From the NCBI GenBank assembly GCA_004297225.1, contig SCUI01000014.1:1-64000 (forward strand): 64,000 bases of DNA, read 5' to 3'. This document shows, one piece after another, positions 43,157 to 52,857 of the stretch (within the stretch, counting starts at the first letter, position 1; each line of letters begins with the position of its first letter). The notes beneath the pieces are model-generated. The model was not told where the DNA came from. It saw only the letters and a list, made by a program, of their open reading frames with translations, and ran no database searches. This stretch comes from Lysobacteraceae bacterium (GTDB lineage: Bacteria > Pseudomonadota > Gammaproteobacteria > Xanthomonadales > Xanthomonadaceae). A program made the position numbers and the translations under genes.

Positions 43157-43512
43157 GCGCCGGCGGCGACACGGTGGTCGCCTGCCTGTGCACCTGCCCG
43201 GACCAGGACAGCGCGCGGCGGATCGCGGCGGCGCTGGTCGAGGATCGCCTGGCGGCCTGCGTCAACCTGCTGCCCGGCGTGCACTCTGTGTACCGCTGGC
43301 ACGATGCCGTCGAGCACGCCGACGAAGTCCTGTTGCTGGTCAAGACCACCCGCGCGGCGCTGCCGGCCCTGCAATCGCGCCTGCTGGCGCTGCACCCATA
43401 TGAACTGCCGGAGCTGTTCGCGGTCGAATGCGCGGGCGGGTTGCCTGCGTACCTGGGCTGGATCGCCGACAATGTCGCGGTGGCCGGCGCGAACGGCGAC
43501 GAGGGAGACTGA
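43153..43512 (+). CDS. cutA: CutA family divalent-cation tolerance protein
   Basis: A 119-aa ferredoxin-like trimeric protein: VVACLCTCPDQDSARRIAAALVEDRLAACVNLLPGVHSVYRWH and LLLVKTTRAALPALQSRLLALHPYELPELFAVE. CutA is linked to divalent metal tolerance in E. coli; the mechanism is unclear. Starts with GTG, overlapping the XRE stop (GTGA), and is followed after 1 nt by dsbD, the same cutA-dsbD order as in E. coli. Confidence 0.94.
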   Translation: MSAGGDTVVACLCTCPDQDSARRIAAALVEDRLAACVNLLPGVHSVYRWHDAVEHADEVLLLVKTTRAALPALQSRLLALHPYELPELFAVECAGGLPAYLGWIADNVAVAGANGDEGD

Positions 43513-43513
43513 G

Positions 43514-45886
43514 TTGAAGCATCAGTGGTGGCGCCGTCCGCGGGCGGCCGCGATGGCCTGGCTGCTTGCGCTGTGCGCCTGCGCCGCCCCGGCCTGGGCA
43601 ATCGACGAAGCCGACCTGTTGCCGGTGGACGAGGCGTTCTTGCTCACGGCCACGGCGCCGCAGCGCGATCGTATCGAAGTGTCGTGGCGCATCGCCGACG
43701 GCTATTACCTGTACCGCCATCGCATGTCCGCCGAAGTGGTGGGCGGCGGGTTCGACGGCGCGTCATTGCAATTGCCGCGTGGCGCGCGCCACACCGACGA
43801 ATTCTTCGGCGAGGTCGAGACCTTCCGCCAGCGCGTGCAAGGCGTGCTCACCGGCAGCGCCGCGGCCGGCGCCGACACGGTCACGCTGAAGGTGAAATAC
43901 CAGGGTTGCGCGGACCTGGGCGTCTGCTATCCGCCGCAGGTGCGCACGCTGTCCGTGCGCCTGCCCGCGGCCGCGGGCGCGTCGCGCGGTTTGCCGTCAT
44001 CCGCGCCGCGCGCCGGCGGCTTGCGCTTGCCAGGGCTGTCCAGTGGACCGGCTTCCGAGCCGTTGCCCGACATGCAGGCCTTCGCCTTCGAGGCGATCGT
44101 CGGCGACGCGCGCACGCTGCTGCTGCGCTTCACCCCCGCGCCCGGCTATTACCTGTATCGCGACCGCAGCAGCTTCCGCATCGAGGGCGCCGGCGGCATC
44201 GTCCCCGGTACGCCGCGCTGGCCCGCCGGAAGCCAGTACCACGACGAATATTTCGGCGACGTGGTCGTGTACTTCGACCAGATCGACGTGCCGTTGCCGT
44301 TGCGGCGCACGCGGGCGCAGGCGGCGGACATCCGCGTGGTCGCCACCTTCCAGGGTTGCCAGACCGGTGGCATCTGCTATCCGCCGATGACCCGGGCGGT
44401 GGCCTTGTCGCTGCCGGCGATGCCGGCGGGGGATGCAGCGGACGAAGCGGGTAGCGCCCTTGCGGGAGCGGCGCCAGCCGCGGCTACCTCGACCGCCGAA
44501 GGCGTCGCGACTGGCGTCGCTCCCATAACGGAGGACATTGCGCCGGCGATCGCGGCTTCCGCCGCTGCAACCAGCGGCGTCCCGGCCGCTGCCCCTGTCG
44601 CCGAGGACACGCGCCTGGCCGAGGCACTCGCCGGACAGGCGCGCTGGCTGACCTTGCTGGGCTTTTTCGGCGCCGGGCTGCTGCTGGCGTTCACGCCCTG
44701 CGTGCTGCCGATGATCCCGATCCTGTCGGGCCTGATCGCCGGACAAGGCACCCGCCTGGGCACCGGGCGCGCGTTGCTGCTCTCCTTCATCTACGTACTG
44801 GCCAGCGCGCTGGTGTTCACCGCTGCCGGCGTGGTCGCCGGCCTGGTCGGCGCCAACCTGCAGGTCGCATTCCAGCAGCCCTGGATTTTGGTGCTGTTCG
44901 CGGCGCTGTTCGTGGCGCTGGCGCTGTCCTCGTTCGGCCTGTTCGAACTGCAGTTGCCGGCGTCGGTGCGCGCGCGCCTGGGCGCGGCCAGCGACCGCCA
45001 GCGCGGCGGATCGTTGTGGGGCGTGGCGGTGATGGGCGCGCTGTCGGCGCTGATCGTCGGCCCCTGCGTCGCGCCGCCGCTGGCAGCGGCGGTGCTTTAC
45101 ATCAGCCAGAGCCAGGATCCGGTGTTCGGCGGCTTCGCGCTGTTCCTGCTGGCGATGGGCATGGGCGTGCCGCTGCTGTTCTTCGGCGTCGCCGCCGGGC
45201 GCGGCATGCCGACCAGCGGACCGTGGATGGTGGCGATCCAGCGCGTGTTCGGCTTCGTGTTCCTGGGCCTGGCGGTGTGGATGCTGTCACGGATCCTGCC
45301 GGCGGCCGCGACGCTGGCGCTGTGGGGCCTGCTGGCGCTCGCAGCCGCCGCGTGGGCGTTCGGCGCGGCGGCGCAAGCTCCGCGTGCGCGCATGGCGGCG
45401 CGGTTCGCCGGCCTGGTGCTGGCGATCGTCGGCGCCGCCGAATTGCTGGGGGCGCTGGGCGGCGGCCGCGATCCGCTGCAGCCGCTCGCCGGCGTGTTCG
45501 GCGCCGCACCGGCCCCGGCGACCGAGTTCCGGATGATCAAGTCCACGCAGGACCTGGACCGCGAAATCGCCGCCGCGCAGGCGGCCGGCAAGCCGCTGCT
45601 GTTCGATTTCTATGCTGACTGGTGCGTGAGCTGCAAGGAGATGGACAAATACACCTACTCCGATCCGTCCGTGCAGTCGGCGTTGGCCGACTTCGTGCTG
45701 CTCAAGGCCGACGTCACCGCCAACGACGCAGTGGACCAGGCACTGATGCGCCGGTACGGCATCATCGGCCCGCCGGGCACGCTGTTCTTCGTCGATGGCA
45801 CCGAACTGCGCGGGCTGCGGCTGATCGGTTTCGAAGCCGCCGCGGACTTCGCCGAACGCGTGCGCCAGGCGGACACAGCGCCTTGA
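43514..45886 (+). CDS. dsbD: Thiol:disulfide interchange protein DsbD with duplicated alpha domain
   Basis: Carries reducing power from cytoplasmic thioredoxin to the periplasm. The 790-aa protein has a signal peptide, two successive DsbD-alpha domains (about 30-155 with Cys 132/138 in QGCADLGVCYPP; about 190-310 with Cys 282/288 in QGCQTGGICYPP), an Ala-rich linker, the eight-TM beta domain (Cys 396 in FTPCVLP, Cys 518 in VGPCVAPP) and the C-terminal thioredoxin domain (Cys 704/707 in WCVSCKEM). E. coli DsbD has a single alpha domain. TTG start at 43514 keeps a basic N-region before the signal; ATG at 43553 is an alternative. Confidence 0.92.
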   Translation: MKHQWWRRPRAAAMAWLLALCACAAPAWAIDEADLLPVDEAFLLTATAPQRDRIEVSWRIADGYYLYRHRMSAEVVGGGFDGASLQLPRGARHTDEFFGEVETFRQRVQGVLTGSAAAGADTVTLKVKYQGCADLGVCYPPQVRTLSVRLPAAAGASRGLPSSAPRAGGLRLPGLSSGPASEPLPDMQAFAFEAIVGDARTLLLRFTPAPGYYLYRDRSSFRIEGAGGIVPGTPRWPAGSQYHDEYFGDVVVYFDQIDVPLPLRRTRAQAADIRVVATFQGCQTGGICYPPMTRAVALSLPAMPAGDAADEAGSALAGAAPAAATSTAEGVATGVAPITEDIAPAIAASAAATSGVPAAAPVAEDTRLAEALAGQARWLTLLGFFGAGLLLAFTPCVLPMIPILSGLIAGQGTRLGTGRALLLSFIYVLASALVFTAAGVVAGLVGANLQVAFQQPWILVLFAALFVALALSSFGLFELQLPASVRARLGAASDRQRGGSLWGVAVMGALSALIVGPCVAPPLAAAVLYISQSQDPVFGGFALFLLAMGMGVPLLFFGVAAGRGMPTSGPWMVAIQRVFGFVFLGLAVWMLSRILPAAATLALWGLLALAAAAWAFGAAAQAPRARMAARFAGLVLAIVGAAELLGALGGGRDPLQPLAGVFGAAPAPATEFRMIKSTQDLDREIAAAQAAGKPLLFDFYADWCVSCKEMDKYTYSDPSVQSALADFVLLKADVTANDAVDQALMRRYGIIGPPGTLFFVDGTELRGLRLIGFEAAADFAERVRQADTAP

Positions 45887-45899
45887 CCGCGTCGCGACC

Positions 45900-46499
45900 A
45901 TGAAGTCTTCCACCCGAGTCGTGCTGGTGGCGCTGGTGGCCGGCAGCCTCGGCGCGCTGGCGAGCCTGGCTACTTCCGGCCCGGGCCCGTTCCTGCGCAC
46001 CGAATGGGGCCAGCGCCTGCTCGGCCACTGGTTCGCGGCGACGGCGCCGGCCGTGCCGGATGGCGTCGCGGTCGCGACCGTCGGCGACGCGCTGCCTGCG
46101 CTGGAATTGCCCGCGCTCGACGGCGCGCCGGTGCGCGTCCCTGGCGCCTTCGCCGGCAAGCCGCTGCTGATCAACGTGTGGGCGTCCTGGTGCGGCCCCT
46201 GCATCGAGGAGATGCCCGAACTGCAGCGGTTCGCCGCGGCGCAGGGCGCCCAGGGCACGCAGGTGCTCGGTATCGCCCTGGACGATGCCGCCGCGGTGCG
46301 CGCCTTCCTGCGGAAGATCCCGGTCCAGTATCCGATCCTGCTCGACACGCCCGGCCCCGCGGACGCCGGCGTGCAGTTGGGCAACCCCAAAGGGGTGTTG
46401 CCCTACTCGGTGCTGGTCGGGGCGGACGGACGCCTGCTGAAGCAGCGGATCGGCCCCTTCGCCCACGGCGAAATCACGCGCTGGGCCGCCACCGACTGA
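45900..46499 (+). CDS. TlpA/ResA-like thioredoxin-fold protein
   Basis: A 199-aa membrane-anchored or secreted thiol protein: N-terminal hydrophobic segment, linker, then LINVWASWCGPCIEEMPELQRFAA with the WCGPC active site and GVLPYSVLVGADGRLL with the cis-Pro loop. Probably reduces periplasmic disulfides, possibly fed by the DsbD encoded 13 nt upstream. Confidence 0.9.
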   Translation: MKSSTRVVLVALVAGSLGALASLATSGPGPFLRTEWGQRLLGHWFAATAPAVPDGVAVATVGDALPALELPALDGAPVRVPGAFAGKPLLINVWASWCGPCIEEMPELQRFAAAQGAQGTQVLGIALDDAAAVRAFLRKIPVQYPILLDTPGPADAGVQLGNPKGVLPYSVLVGADGRLLKQRIGPFAHGEITRWAATD

Positions 46500-46602
46500 G
46501 GTCGGCAAACAAACAAATGCTTGAATTGCGCCGATCATCGGCGAACTGGACAGCATTGGCGGGTTCGCGCAGACTTCGCCTCCCGTCCCCATCCCCGGCT
46601 GC

Positions 46603-47046
46603 ATGGCCAAGCTGCTGCTACTGCATGGACCCAACCTCAACCTGCTCGGCAGTCGCGAGCCGGAGGTCTACGGGCATGCGACGCTGGCCGAGATCGACGG
46701 CGACCTGGCGCAACGCGCCGCCGCCGCGGGCCACCAGCTGGAGGCGATGCAGTCCAACGGCGAGCTGGCACTGATCGACCGGGTCCAGGCCGCCGCCCAG
46801 GACGGCACCGCCTTCATCCTGATCAACCCGGCCGCATTCACCCACACCTCGGTGGCGCTGCGCGACGCGCTGGCCGCCACCGGCCTTCCCTTCATCGAAA
46901 TCCACCTGTCCAACCCGCACGCCCGCGAACCCTTCCGCCACAACAGTTTTTTCAGCGACCTGGCGGTCGGGGTGGTGGCCGGTTTCGGCGCGGACAGCTA
47001 CCGCTATGCCCTGGACGCGGCGATCGCGCGCCTGGGCCACGACTGA
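46603..47046 (+). CDS. aroQ: Type II 3-dehydroquinate dehydratase
   Basis: Third step of the shikimate pathway. The 147-aa enzyme has [20 protein letters not shown], the [17 protein letters not shown] active-site region, [20 protein letters not shown] and [14 protein letters not shown]. In many proteobacteria aroQ directly precedes accBC, as here (16 nt). Confidence 0.97.
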   Translation: MAKLLLLHGPNLNLLGSREPEVYGHATLAEIDGDLAQRAAAAGHQLEAMQSNGELALIDRVQAAAQDGTAFILINPAAFTHTSVALRDALAATGLPFIEIHLSNPHAREPFRHNSFFSDLAVGVVAGFGADSYRYALDAAIARLGHD

Positions 47047-47062
47047 CCAGAGAGAGCCGCCC

Positions 47063-47539
47063 ATGGACCTGCGCAAGATCAAGAAGCTGATCGACCTGCT
47101 CGAGGAATCCAACCTCGCCGAGATCGAGATCAAGGAAGGCGAGGAGTCGGTGCGCCTGGCGCGGGTCACTTCGGCGGCGGTGGTTCAGGCGGCGCCTGTC
47201 GCGCACGTGGCCCCGGCCGCCCCGCCGGCCCAGGCGATGCCGATGCAGTCGCCGGTGCAGGCCGCCACGGGCGGCACACCCAAGGCGAACGCCGACCTGC
47301 CCGACGGCGACCTCGTGCGCTCGCCGATGGTCGGCACCTTCTATGCGTCGTCGGCGCCGGAGAAGCCGCCGTACGTGACCGTCGGCCAGGCGATCAAGGC
47401 CGGCGACACCCTCGGCATCATCGAGGCGATGAAGATGTTCAACCCGATCGAGGCCGAGGTCTCGGGCACGGTGCTGAAGATCCTGATCGAAAGTGGCCAG
47501 CCGGTGGAGTTCGACCAGCCGCTGTTCGTGATCGGTTGA
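47063..47539 (+). CDS. accB: Biotin carboxyl carrier protein of acetyl-CoA carboxylase
   Basis: A 158-aa BCCP: N-terminal [22 protein letters not shown], an Ala/Pro-rich linker (about 40-78), and the biotinyl domain with [16 protein letters not shown] and the biotin Lys 124 in EAMKM. Start at 47063 gives the family N-terminus and has a GAGAGAG stretch upstream. In operon with accC. Confidence 0.98.
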   Translation: MDLRKIKKLIDLLEESNLAEIEIKEGEESVRLARVTSAAVVQAAPVAHVAPAAPPAQAMPMQSPVQAATGGTPKANADLPDGDLVRSPMVGTFYASSAPEKPPYVTVGQAIKAGDTLGIIEAMKMFNPIEAEVSGTVLKILIESGQPVEFDQPLFVIG

Positions 47540-47577
47540 GCGCGACCATGGCGGACAAGGCTGCCCCCGAACGGGCC

Positions 47578-48945
<1,368 letters not shown>

Positions 48946-49014
48946 TCCATGGCCTCCCGGGGCCGCGATTTCCGTTGGGAAGTCTCAACCACTGGTAGTC
49001 CCCGGAGCCCGGTC

Positions 49015-50238
49015 ATGTCCAAGCGCACCCTGTTGTCCATCGCCGCCGCGACCTTCGTCGTGGCGATCCCCGCCAGCAGCCAGTCGGCAACCAGCGGCAA
49101 GGCCGAGGCCGAGCTGTACATCGATGTCGCCACCCACTCGATGCCCGGCATGCCGGCCATGGGCGGGCTGGGCCGCGCCGCCATGGGCCTGTTCGGGGGT
49201 GGCGGCGGCGGCAACAGCTACGGCATGACCCGGTTCCCGGCAATGCCGGGCCAGTACCTGGACGTCGCCCTGCGCAATTCGCTCAATCCCGGCGGCGAGG
49301 CGGTGGACCAGGTCCCCGCCGGCCTGCGCCTGAAGCAACTGCCGTTGCTCCCGCCCAAGGTCGAGGCGCACGAACCTGGCACGGGCGGCGTCGGCATCGC
49401 CGACGGGCAGGTCCCCGACAGCACCACCCGCATCCTCATCTACTGGGGCTGCGGCACCACCGTGCGCAAGGGCCAGCCAAAGGTCATCGAGATCAGCACC
49501 AAAGGCGGCAAGGTCGCGGTCAGCGGCTCGATGGAAGGCCGCTACGCACCGGATCGCGGCATCAACACGGGGCCCGACACGGCGTTGTGGCCGAACCAGA
49601 ACGATCGCCGCAACGTGCCCGACGGCGCCTCGCTCGCGGGCGAGCACCGCATCACCGGCGACCGCGTGCCCGAGTCGTTGAAGTTCACCCTGGAGCAGGC
49701 GCACGACTTCATGCCGAAGATCCAGCTGTCGTCCACCGGCGATCTCGCCAGCGGCCAGACCTGGCGCTGGCCGACGGTGACCGGCGCGCGCGGCTACTTC
49801 CTGCATGCGATGGGTTCGCGCGACAAGGAACTGGTGCTGTGGAGCAGCTCGGAGACCGCCGACGCCGGCATGGGCGTGGTCGACTACCTGCCCAACGCCA
49901 CCGTGGACAAGTGGATCCGCGAGAAGGTGCTGCTGCCCGCCAGCGCGACCTCCTGCGCCATGCCCGGCGGCATCTTCACCGGGAGCGACGGCGAAGCGGC
50001 CGGCGGCATGCTGCGGATGATCGCCTACGGCAAGGAAAGCCATATCGCCTGGCCGCCGAAACCAGCCGATCCGAAGGCCGCCTGGGACCCGGAATGGAAC
50101 GTGCGCGTGCGCACCAAGTCCACGGCGATGGCGATGCTGGGCATGGACATGTCCGGGGCGGCGCAACAGGAAGGGGCCGAAAAAGCCGAGCCGGAGGCAC
50201 CCGTGAAGAACCTGCTGAAGGGGCTGCTGCGCCGCTAG
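49015..50238 (+). CDS. Secreted protein of unknown function
   Basis: A 407-aa protein with a signal peptide (MSKRTLLSIAAATFVVAIPA, cut near SQS) and a Gly/Met-rich early segment (MPGMPAMGGLGRAAMGLFGGGGGG). The mature part includes TTRILIYWGCGTTVRKGQPKVIEIS and a repeated strand pattern; two Cys (about 150 and 305) could pair. I do not recognise a family; it looks like a conserved xanthomonad secreted protein. Upstream in-frame ATG at 48949 would place it 4 nt after accC but would spoil the signal peptide. Confidence 0.75.
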   Translation: MSKRTLLSIAAATFVVAIPASSQSATSGKAEAELYIDVATHSMPGMPAMGGLGRAAMGLFGGGGGGNSYGMTRFPAMPGQYLDVALRNSLNPGGEAVDQVPAGLRLKQLPLLPPKVEAHEPGTGGVGIADGQVPDSTTRILIYWGCGTTVRKGQPKVIEISTKGGKVAVSGSMEGRYAPDRGINTGPDTALWPNQNDRRNVPDGASLAGEHRITGDRVPESLKFTLEQAHDFMPKIQLSSTGDLASGQTWRWPTVTGARGYFLHAMGSRDKELVLWSSSETADAGMGVVDYLPNATVDKWIREKVLLPASATSCAMPGGIFTGSDGEAAGGMLRMIAYGKESHIAWPPKPADPKAAWDPEWNVRVRTKSTAMAMLGMDMSGAAQQEGAEKAEPEAPVKNLLKGLLRR

Positions 50239-50251
50239 GTTCGGAGGACAG

Positions 50252-50277
50252 AAGGGGCGATCGTGTGATCGCCCCTT
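50252..50277. terminator. Intrinsic terminator
   Basis: AAGGGGCGATC pairs with GATCGCCCCTT around GTGT, followed by ATTT. Good for the secreted-protein gene and, on the minus strand, 9 nt past the small membrane gene that ends at 50287. Confidence 0.75.
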
Positions 50278-50286
50278 ATTTCCTGG

Positions 50287-50466
50287 TCAGGCGCTCTTCC
50301 TGTGACTTTTCAGGAATAGCAAGATCGCTATCAATCCTGCAGCACACGCAGCCGTGTTGACCTCACCACCCTGCACGGCGGAATGCAGATTTGGAATCAG
50401 GAAGCAAAGGGCAGCAATCATCGCTGCGTACCTGATCACCATCGTGTTTTTGCTAGTGATTGCCAT
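50287..50466 (-). CDS. Small two-helix membrane protein, unknown
   Basis: A 59-aa hydrophobic peptide: VIRYAAMIAALCFLIPNL and a second helix TAACAAGLIAILLFL, ending in a basic SHRKSA tail. The ATG overlaps the TGA of the gene before it by 1 nt, so translation is coupled. Part of an AT-richer strip between the secreted-protein gene and prmA. No family recognised. Confidence 0.5.
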   Translation of the reverse strand: MAITSKNTMVIRYAAMIAALCFLIPNLHSAVQGGEVNTAACAAGLIAILLFLKSHRKSA

Positions 50467-50812
50467 CAGATTCCGCACTCCGCCGTTGTAGCATCCCAAG
50501 CCATGTAAGTTCCCGCAACTCCCGCCAAACACCCAAGTCCTAGAGTGGCGGCGCATTCTCCAGCGGCCAATGTGGCGATCGCGAAGGTACCCACGACGTA
50601 CAGGCCACACTTGACGGTGATTTGATTGGTTCCGTCATCATCCGCGCCAAGGACAATATACGGGTTATGCCTCTCCATAAACTTTAACAGCCCGTCGTAG
50701 GCGTTGAGCTCGGCTTCCGTAAATCCTGAGAAATCTGATCCAGCAATTGATCGGACCTCGCGTTCGCGACTTGGGGCGCGAGAACCAGAGCGGCAATAAT
50801 CGCCAATTCCAT
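50466..50812 (-). pseudogene. Small secreted protein, probably frameshifted
   Basis: Two overlapping reading frames look like one broken gene. 50684-50812 (42 aa) has AAGGA before its ATG and a signal peptide ending in QVANA, then stops after a short tail. The -1 frame is open across the same region and continues as SDFSGFTEAELNAYDG, then MERHNPYIVLGADDDG and a Gly/Ala-rich C-terminus with four Cys, ending at 50466. A start at 50678 (70 aa) has no ribosome binding site. A single indel near 50745-50755 would give a 115-aa secreted protein. Confidence 0.5.
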
Positions 50813-51006
50813 TTTCATCCTTGTATCCCCGTTTCTACGCTCTCTGCGTCGAATCCGATGCTCACCGTAGAAATCCCGCAATGTCAAGGCGCGAATATCC
50901 ACTGATGCTTACGCGCACTCCCGGGATTATCAAGCTCCTTAGCTCCCCCTTGATGGATCGATGCCGGGACGCGCTTGGCAGTGCCATCGCGGGTCGATAT
51001 CCCCGT

Positions 51007-51012
51007 TAGAAT
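51007..51012 (+). promoter_or_regulatory. -10 box directly upstream of prmA
   Basis: TAGAAT ends 7 nt before the prmA ATG at 51020. A leaderless transcript is predicted. The other in-frame ATG (51011) lies inside this box and is therefore unlikely. Confidence 0.45.
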
Positions 51013-51019
51013 GCTTGGG

Positions 51020-51940
51020 ATGCCCTTCCTCGAACTGTCGGTCCACTGCCGCGAACAGGAACAGCCGCGCTACGAGCACGCGCTGGAGGATGTCGGCGCG
51101 CTGGCGGTAACCCTGCTCGACGCCGACGCGTCGACGCCGGACGAGCGCGCGATCCTCGAGCCCGGGGTCGGCGAGACGCCGCTGTGGAGCGAAGTCGCGC
51201 TGTCGGCGCTGTTCCCGCACGACGCCGACGCGCTGCTGCTGCTGGCGGCGCTGGAAAGCTTCGATCCGGGCCTGGACTGGACGCGCGCGCGCCTGCGCAA
51301 CGTCGAGGACCAGGACTGGGAACGCGCCTGGATGGACCAGTACCAGCCGCTGCGATTCGGCGCGCGCACCTGGATCTTGCCCTGGAACCGCGAGCTCCCG
51401 CCCGAGGCCGCGGCTGCCGGCGCCGCCGTGGTACGGCTGGATCCCGGGCTCGCATTCGGCAGCGGCACGCATCCGACCACGTCGTTGTGCCTGCAGTGGC
51501 TCGACGCGCTCGCGGCCGGCGGCGCGCTGCGCAATGCGCAGGTGCTCGATTTCGGTTGCGGCAGCGGCATCCTGGCGTTGGCGGCGCTGAAGCTGGGCGC
51601 GGCGGGCGCCACCGGCGTGGACAACGATCCGCAGGCACTGCAGGCCACGCGCGACAACGCAGAGCGCAATGGCGTGCAGGCGCGCCTGTCGGTGTTCGCC
51701 CCGGGCGACGAACCCCCGCGCACCTATCCGGTGGTGGTGGCCAACATCCTCGCGTCCGCGCTGGATGCGCTGGCCGACACGCTGGCCGCGCGGGTGGCGC
51801 CGGGTGGCCGCATCGCACTCTCCGGGATCCTTGGCGGCCAGGAAGCGCCCCTGCTGCAGCGTTACGGTGCCTGGTTCGACGACCTCGCCGTCGCGCGTGA
51901 AGGCGACTGGGTGCGCATCGACGGGCGCAGGCGCGGATGA
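51020..51940 (+). CDS. prmA: Ribosomal protein L11 methyltransferase
   Basis: Trimethylates ribosomal protein L11. The 306-aa protein has [48 protein letters not shown], the SAM motif [39 protein letters not shown] and [10 protein letters not shown]. First gene of a tight plus-strand unit: its stop overlaps the DUF3426 start by 4 nt. Confidence 0.96.
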   Translation: MPFLELSVHCREQEQPRYEHALEDVGALAVTLLDADASTPDERAILEPGVGETPLWSEVALSALFPHDADALLLLAALESFDPGLDWTRARLRNVEDQDWERAWMDQYQPLRFGARTWILPWNRELPPEAAAAGAAVVRLDPGLAFGSGTHPTTSLCLQWLDALAAGGALRNAQVLDFGCGSGILALAALKLGAAGATGVDNDPQALQATRDNAERNGVQARLSVFAPGDEPPRTYPVVVANILASALDALADTLAARVAPGGRIALSGILGGQEAPLLQRYGAWFDDLAVAREGDWVRIDGRRRG

Positions 51941-52464
51941 GCCGCATCCGCGCCCTGCCCACCTTCGTGCGTCCGCCCGATGGCGAGCGCGGCACGCAGC
52001 CGCGACCGTGGATCGGCATGGCCGTCATCGTCGTGCTGGCGCTGGCGTTGTGCGTGCAGGTGGTGCTGGCCGATCGCGAATCGCTCGCCGCCGATGCGCG
52101 CTGGCGCCCTGCCGTGACCGGCGCGTGCATGGTGTTGCGCTGCGAGGTCCCGCCGTGGCGCGAGCCTGCGGCGCTGACCCTCGTGCGCCGCGATGTGCGC
52201 CCGCTTCCGGGGCATCCGGGCGTGCTGCACGTGAGCGCGGAATTCCGCAACGACGCGGTGTGGCCGCAGGCCTGGCCGGTGCTGGTGCTGTCGCTGGCCG
52301 ACGTCGACGGCCGCACGGTCGGCAGCCGCGCGTTCCAGCCGCGCGAATACCTCGGCGAAGCGCCCACGCAATCCACCCTCGCCAGCGGCCATTCGGCCCG
52401 CATTGAAATGGACCTGGTGGAACCGGCGCCCGGCGTCGTCGCGTTCACCTTCGATTTCCGCTGA
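51937..52464 (+). CDS. DUF3426-domain membrane protein, short form
   Basis: A 175-aa protein with one TM helix ([20 protein letters not shown]) and a C-terminal DUF3426 domain ([25 protein letters not shown], then [11 protein letters not shown]). DUF3426 proteins next to prmA usually begin with an MJ0042-type zinc ribbon (CxxC...CxxC); none is present here, so this is a truncated or reduced form. Function unknown. Confidence 0.8.
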   Translation: MSRIRALPTFVRPPDGERGTQPRPWIGMAVIVVLALALCVQVVLADRESLAADARWRPAVTGACMVLRCEVPPWREPAALTLVRRDVRPLPGHPGVLHVSAEFRNDAVWPQAWPVLVLSLADVDGRTVGSRAFQPREYLGEAPTQSTLASGHSARIEMDLVEPAPGVVAFTFDFR

Positions 52465-52505
52465 CCTGTTGCCGCCCGCGCATGGCAGCGACGCCGGGGT
52501 CGCGC

Positions 52506-52511
52506 TAGACT
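52506..52511 (+). promoter_or_regulatory. Possible -10 box upstream of fis
   Basis: TAGACT at 52506-52511 lies 80 nt before the fis start and would allow expression of fis separately from prmA. No good -35. Confidence 0.3.
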
Positions 52512-52555
52512 CGTTTCCCCGCCGGCGGCACGCGGCGGCGGCCCGAGTCAACTCC

Positions 52556-52594
52556 ATGACACGCCTGATGCACCTCGCCGGGGAACCCGCTTGA
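52556..52594 (+). CDS. Short upstream ORF overlapping the fis start
   Basis: A 12-codon ORF ([12 protein letters not shown]) ends in TGA that overlaps the TTG start of fis (CTTGA). It could act in translational coupling to the rare start codon. No clear ribosome binding site; may be chance. Confidence 0.3.
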   Translation: MTRLMHLAGEPA

Positions 52595-52857
52595 ACGCCG
52601 AACGCACCGAACCCGCCCGCAGTGGCCCGCGTCCGCCATTGCGCGAGCACGTCGCCAATTCGGTGCGGCGCTACCTGCGCGACCTCGACGGCTGCGAGAC
52701 CCACGACCTCTACGAGATCGCGTTGCGCGAGCTGGAAATCCCGCTGTTCGCCGAAGTGCTGAACCATTGCGACGGCAACCAGAGCCGTGCCGCGGCGATG
52801 CTCGGGATCCACCGCGCGACGCTGCGCCGCAAGCTGCGCGACTACGGGATCGAATGA
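52591..52857 (+). CDS. fis: DNA-binding protein Fis
   Basis: An 88-aa nucleoid protein and growth-phase regulator: [18 protein letters not shown] then the Fis core [29 protein letters not shown] and the [24 protein letters not shown]. Length is close to E. coli Fis (98). Start is TTG at 52591; no ATG fits the conserved N-terminus. Its stop overlaps the purH ATG (ATGA). Confidence 0.95.
   Translation: MNAERTEPARSGPRPPLREHVANSVRRYLRDLDGCETHDLYEIALRELEIPLFAEVLNHCDGNQSRAAAMLGIHRATLRRKLRDYGIE

Noticed and set aside
46528..46541. GCCGATCATCGGC palindrome before aroQ as a terminator
   Set aside because: No T-run follows and the stem is short; it may be chance in this GC-rich gap.
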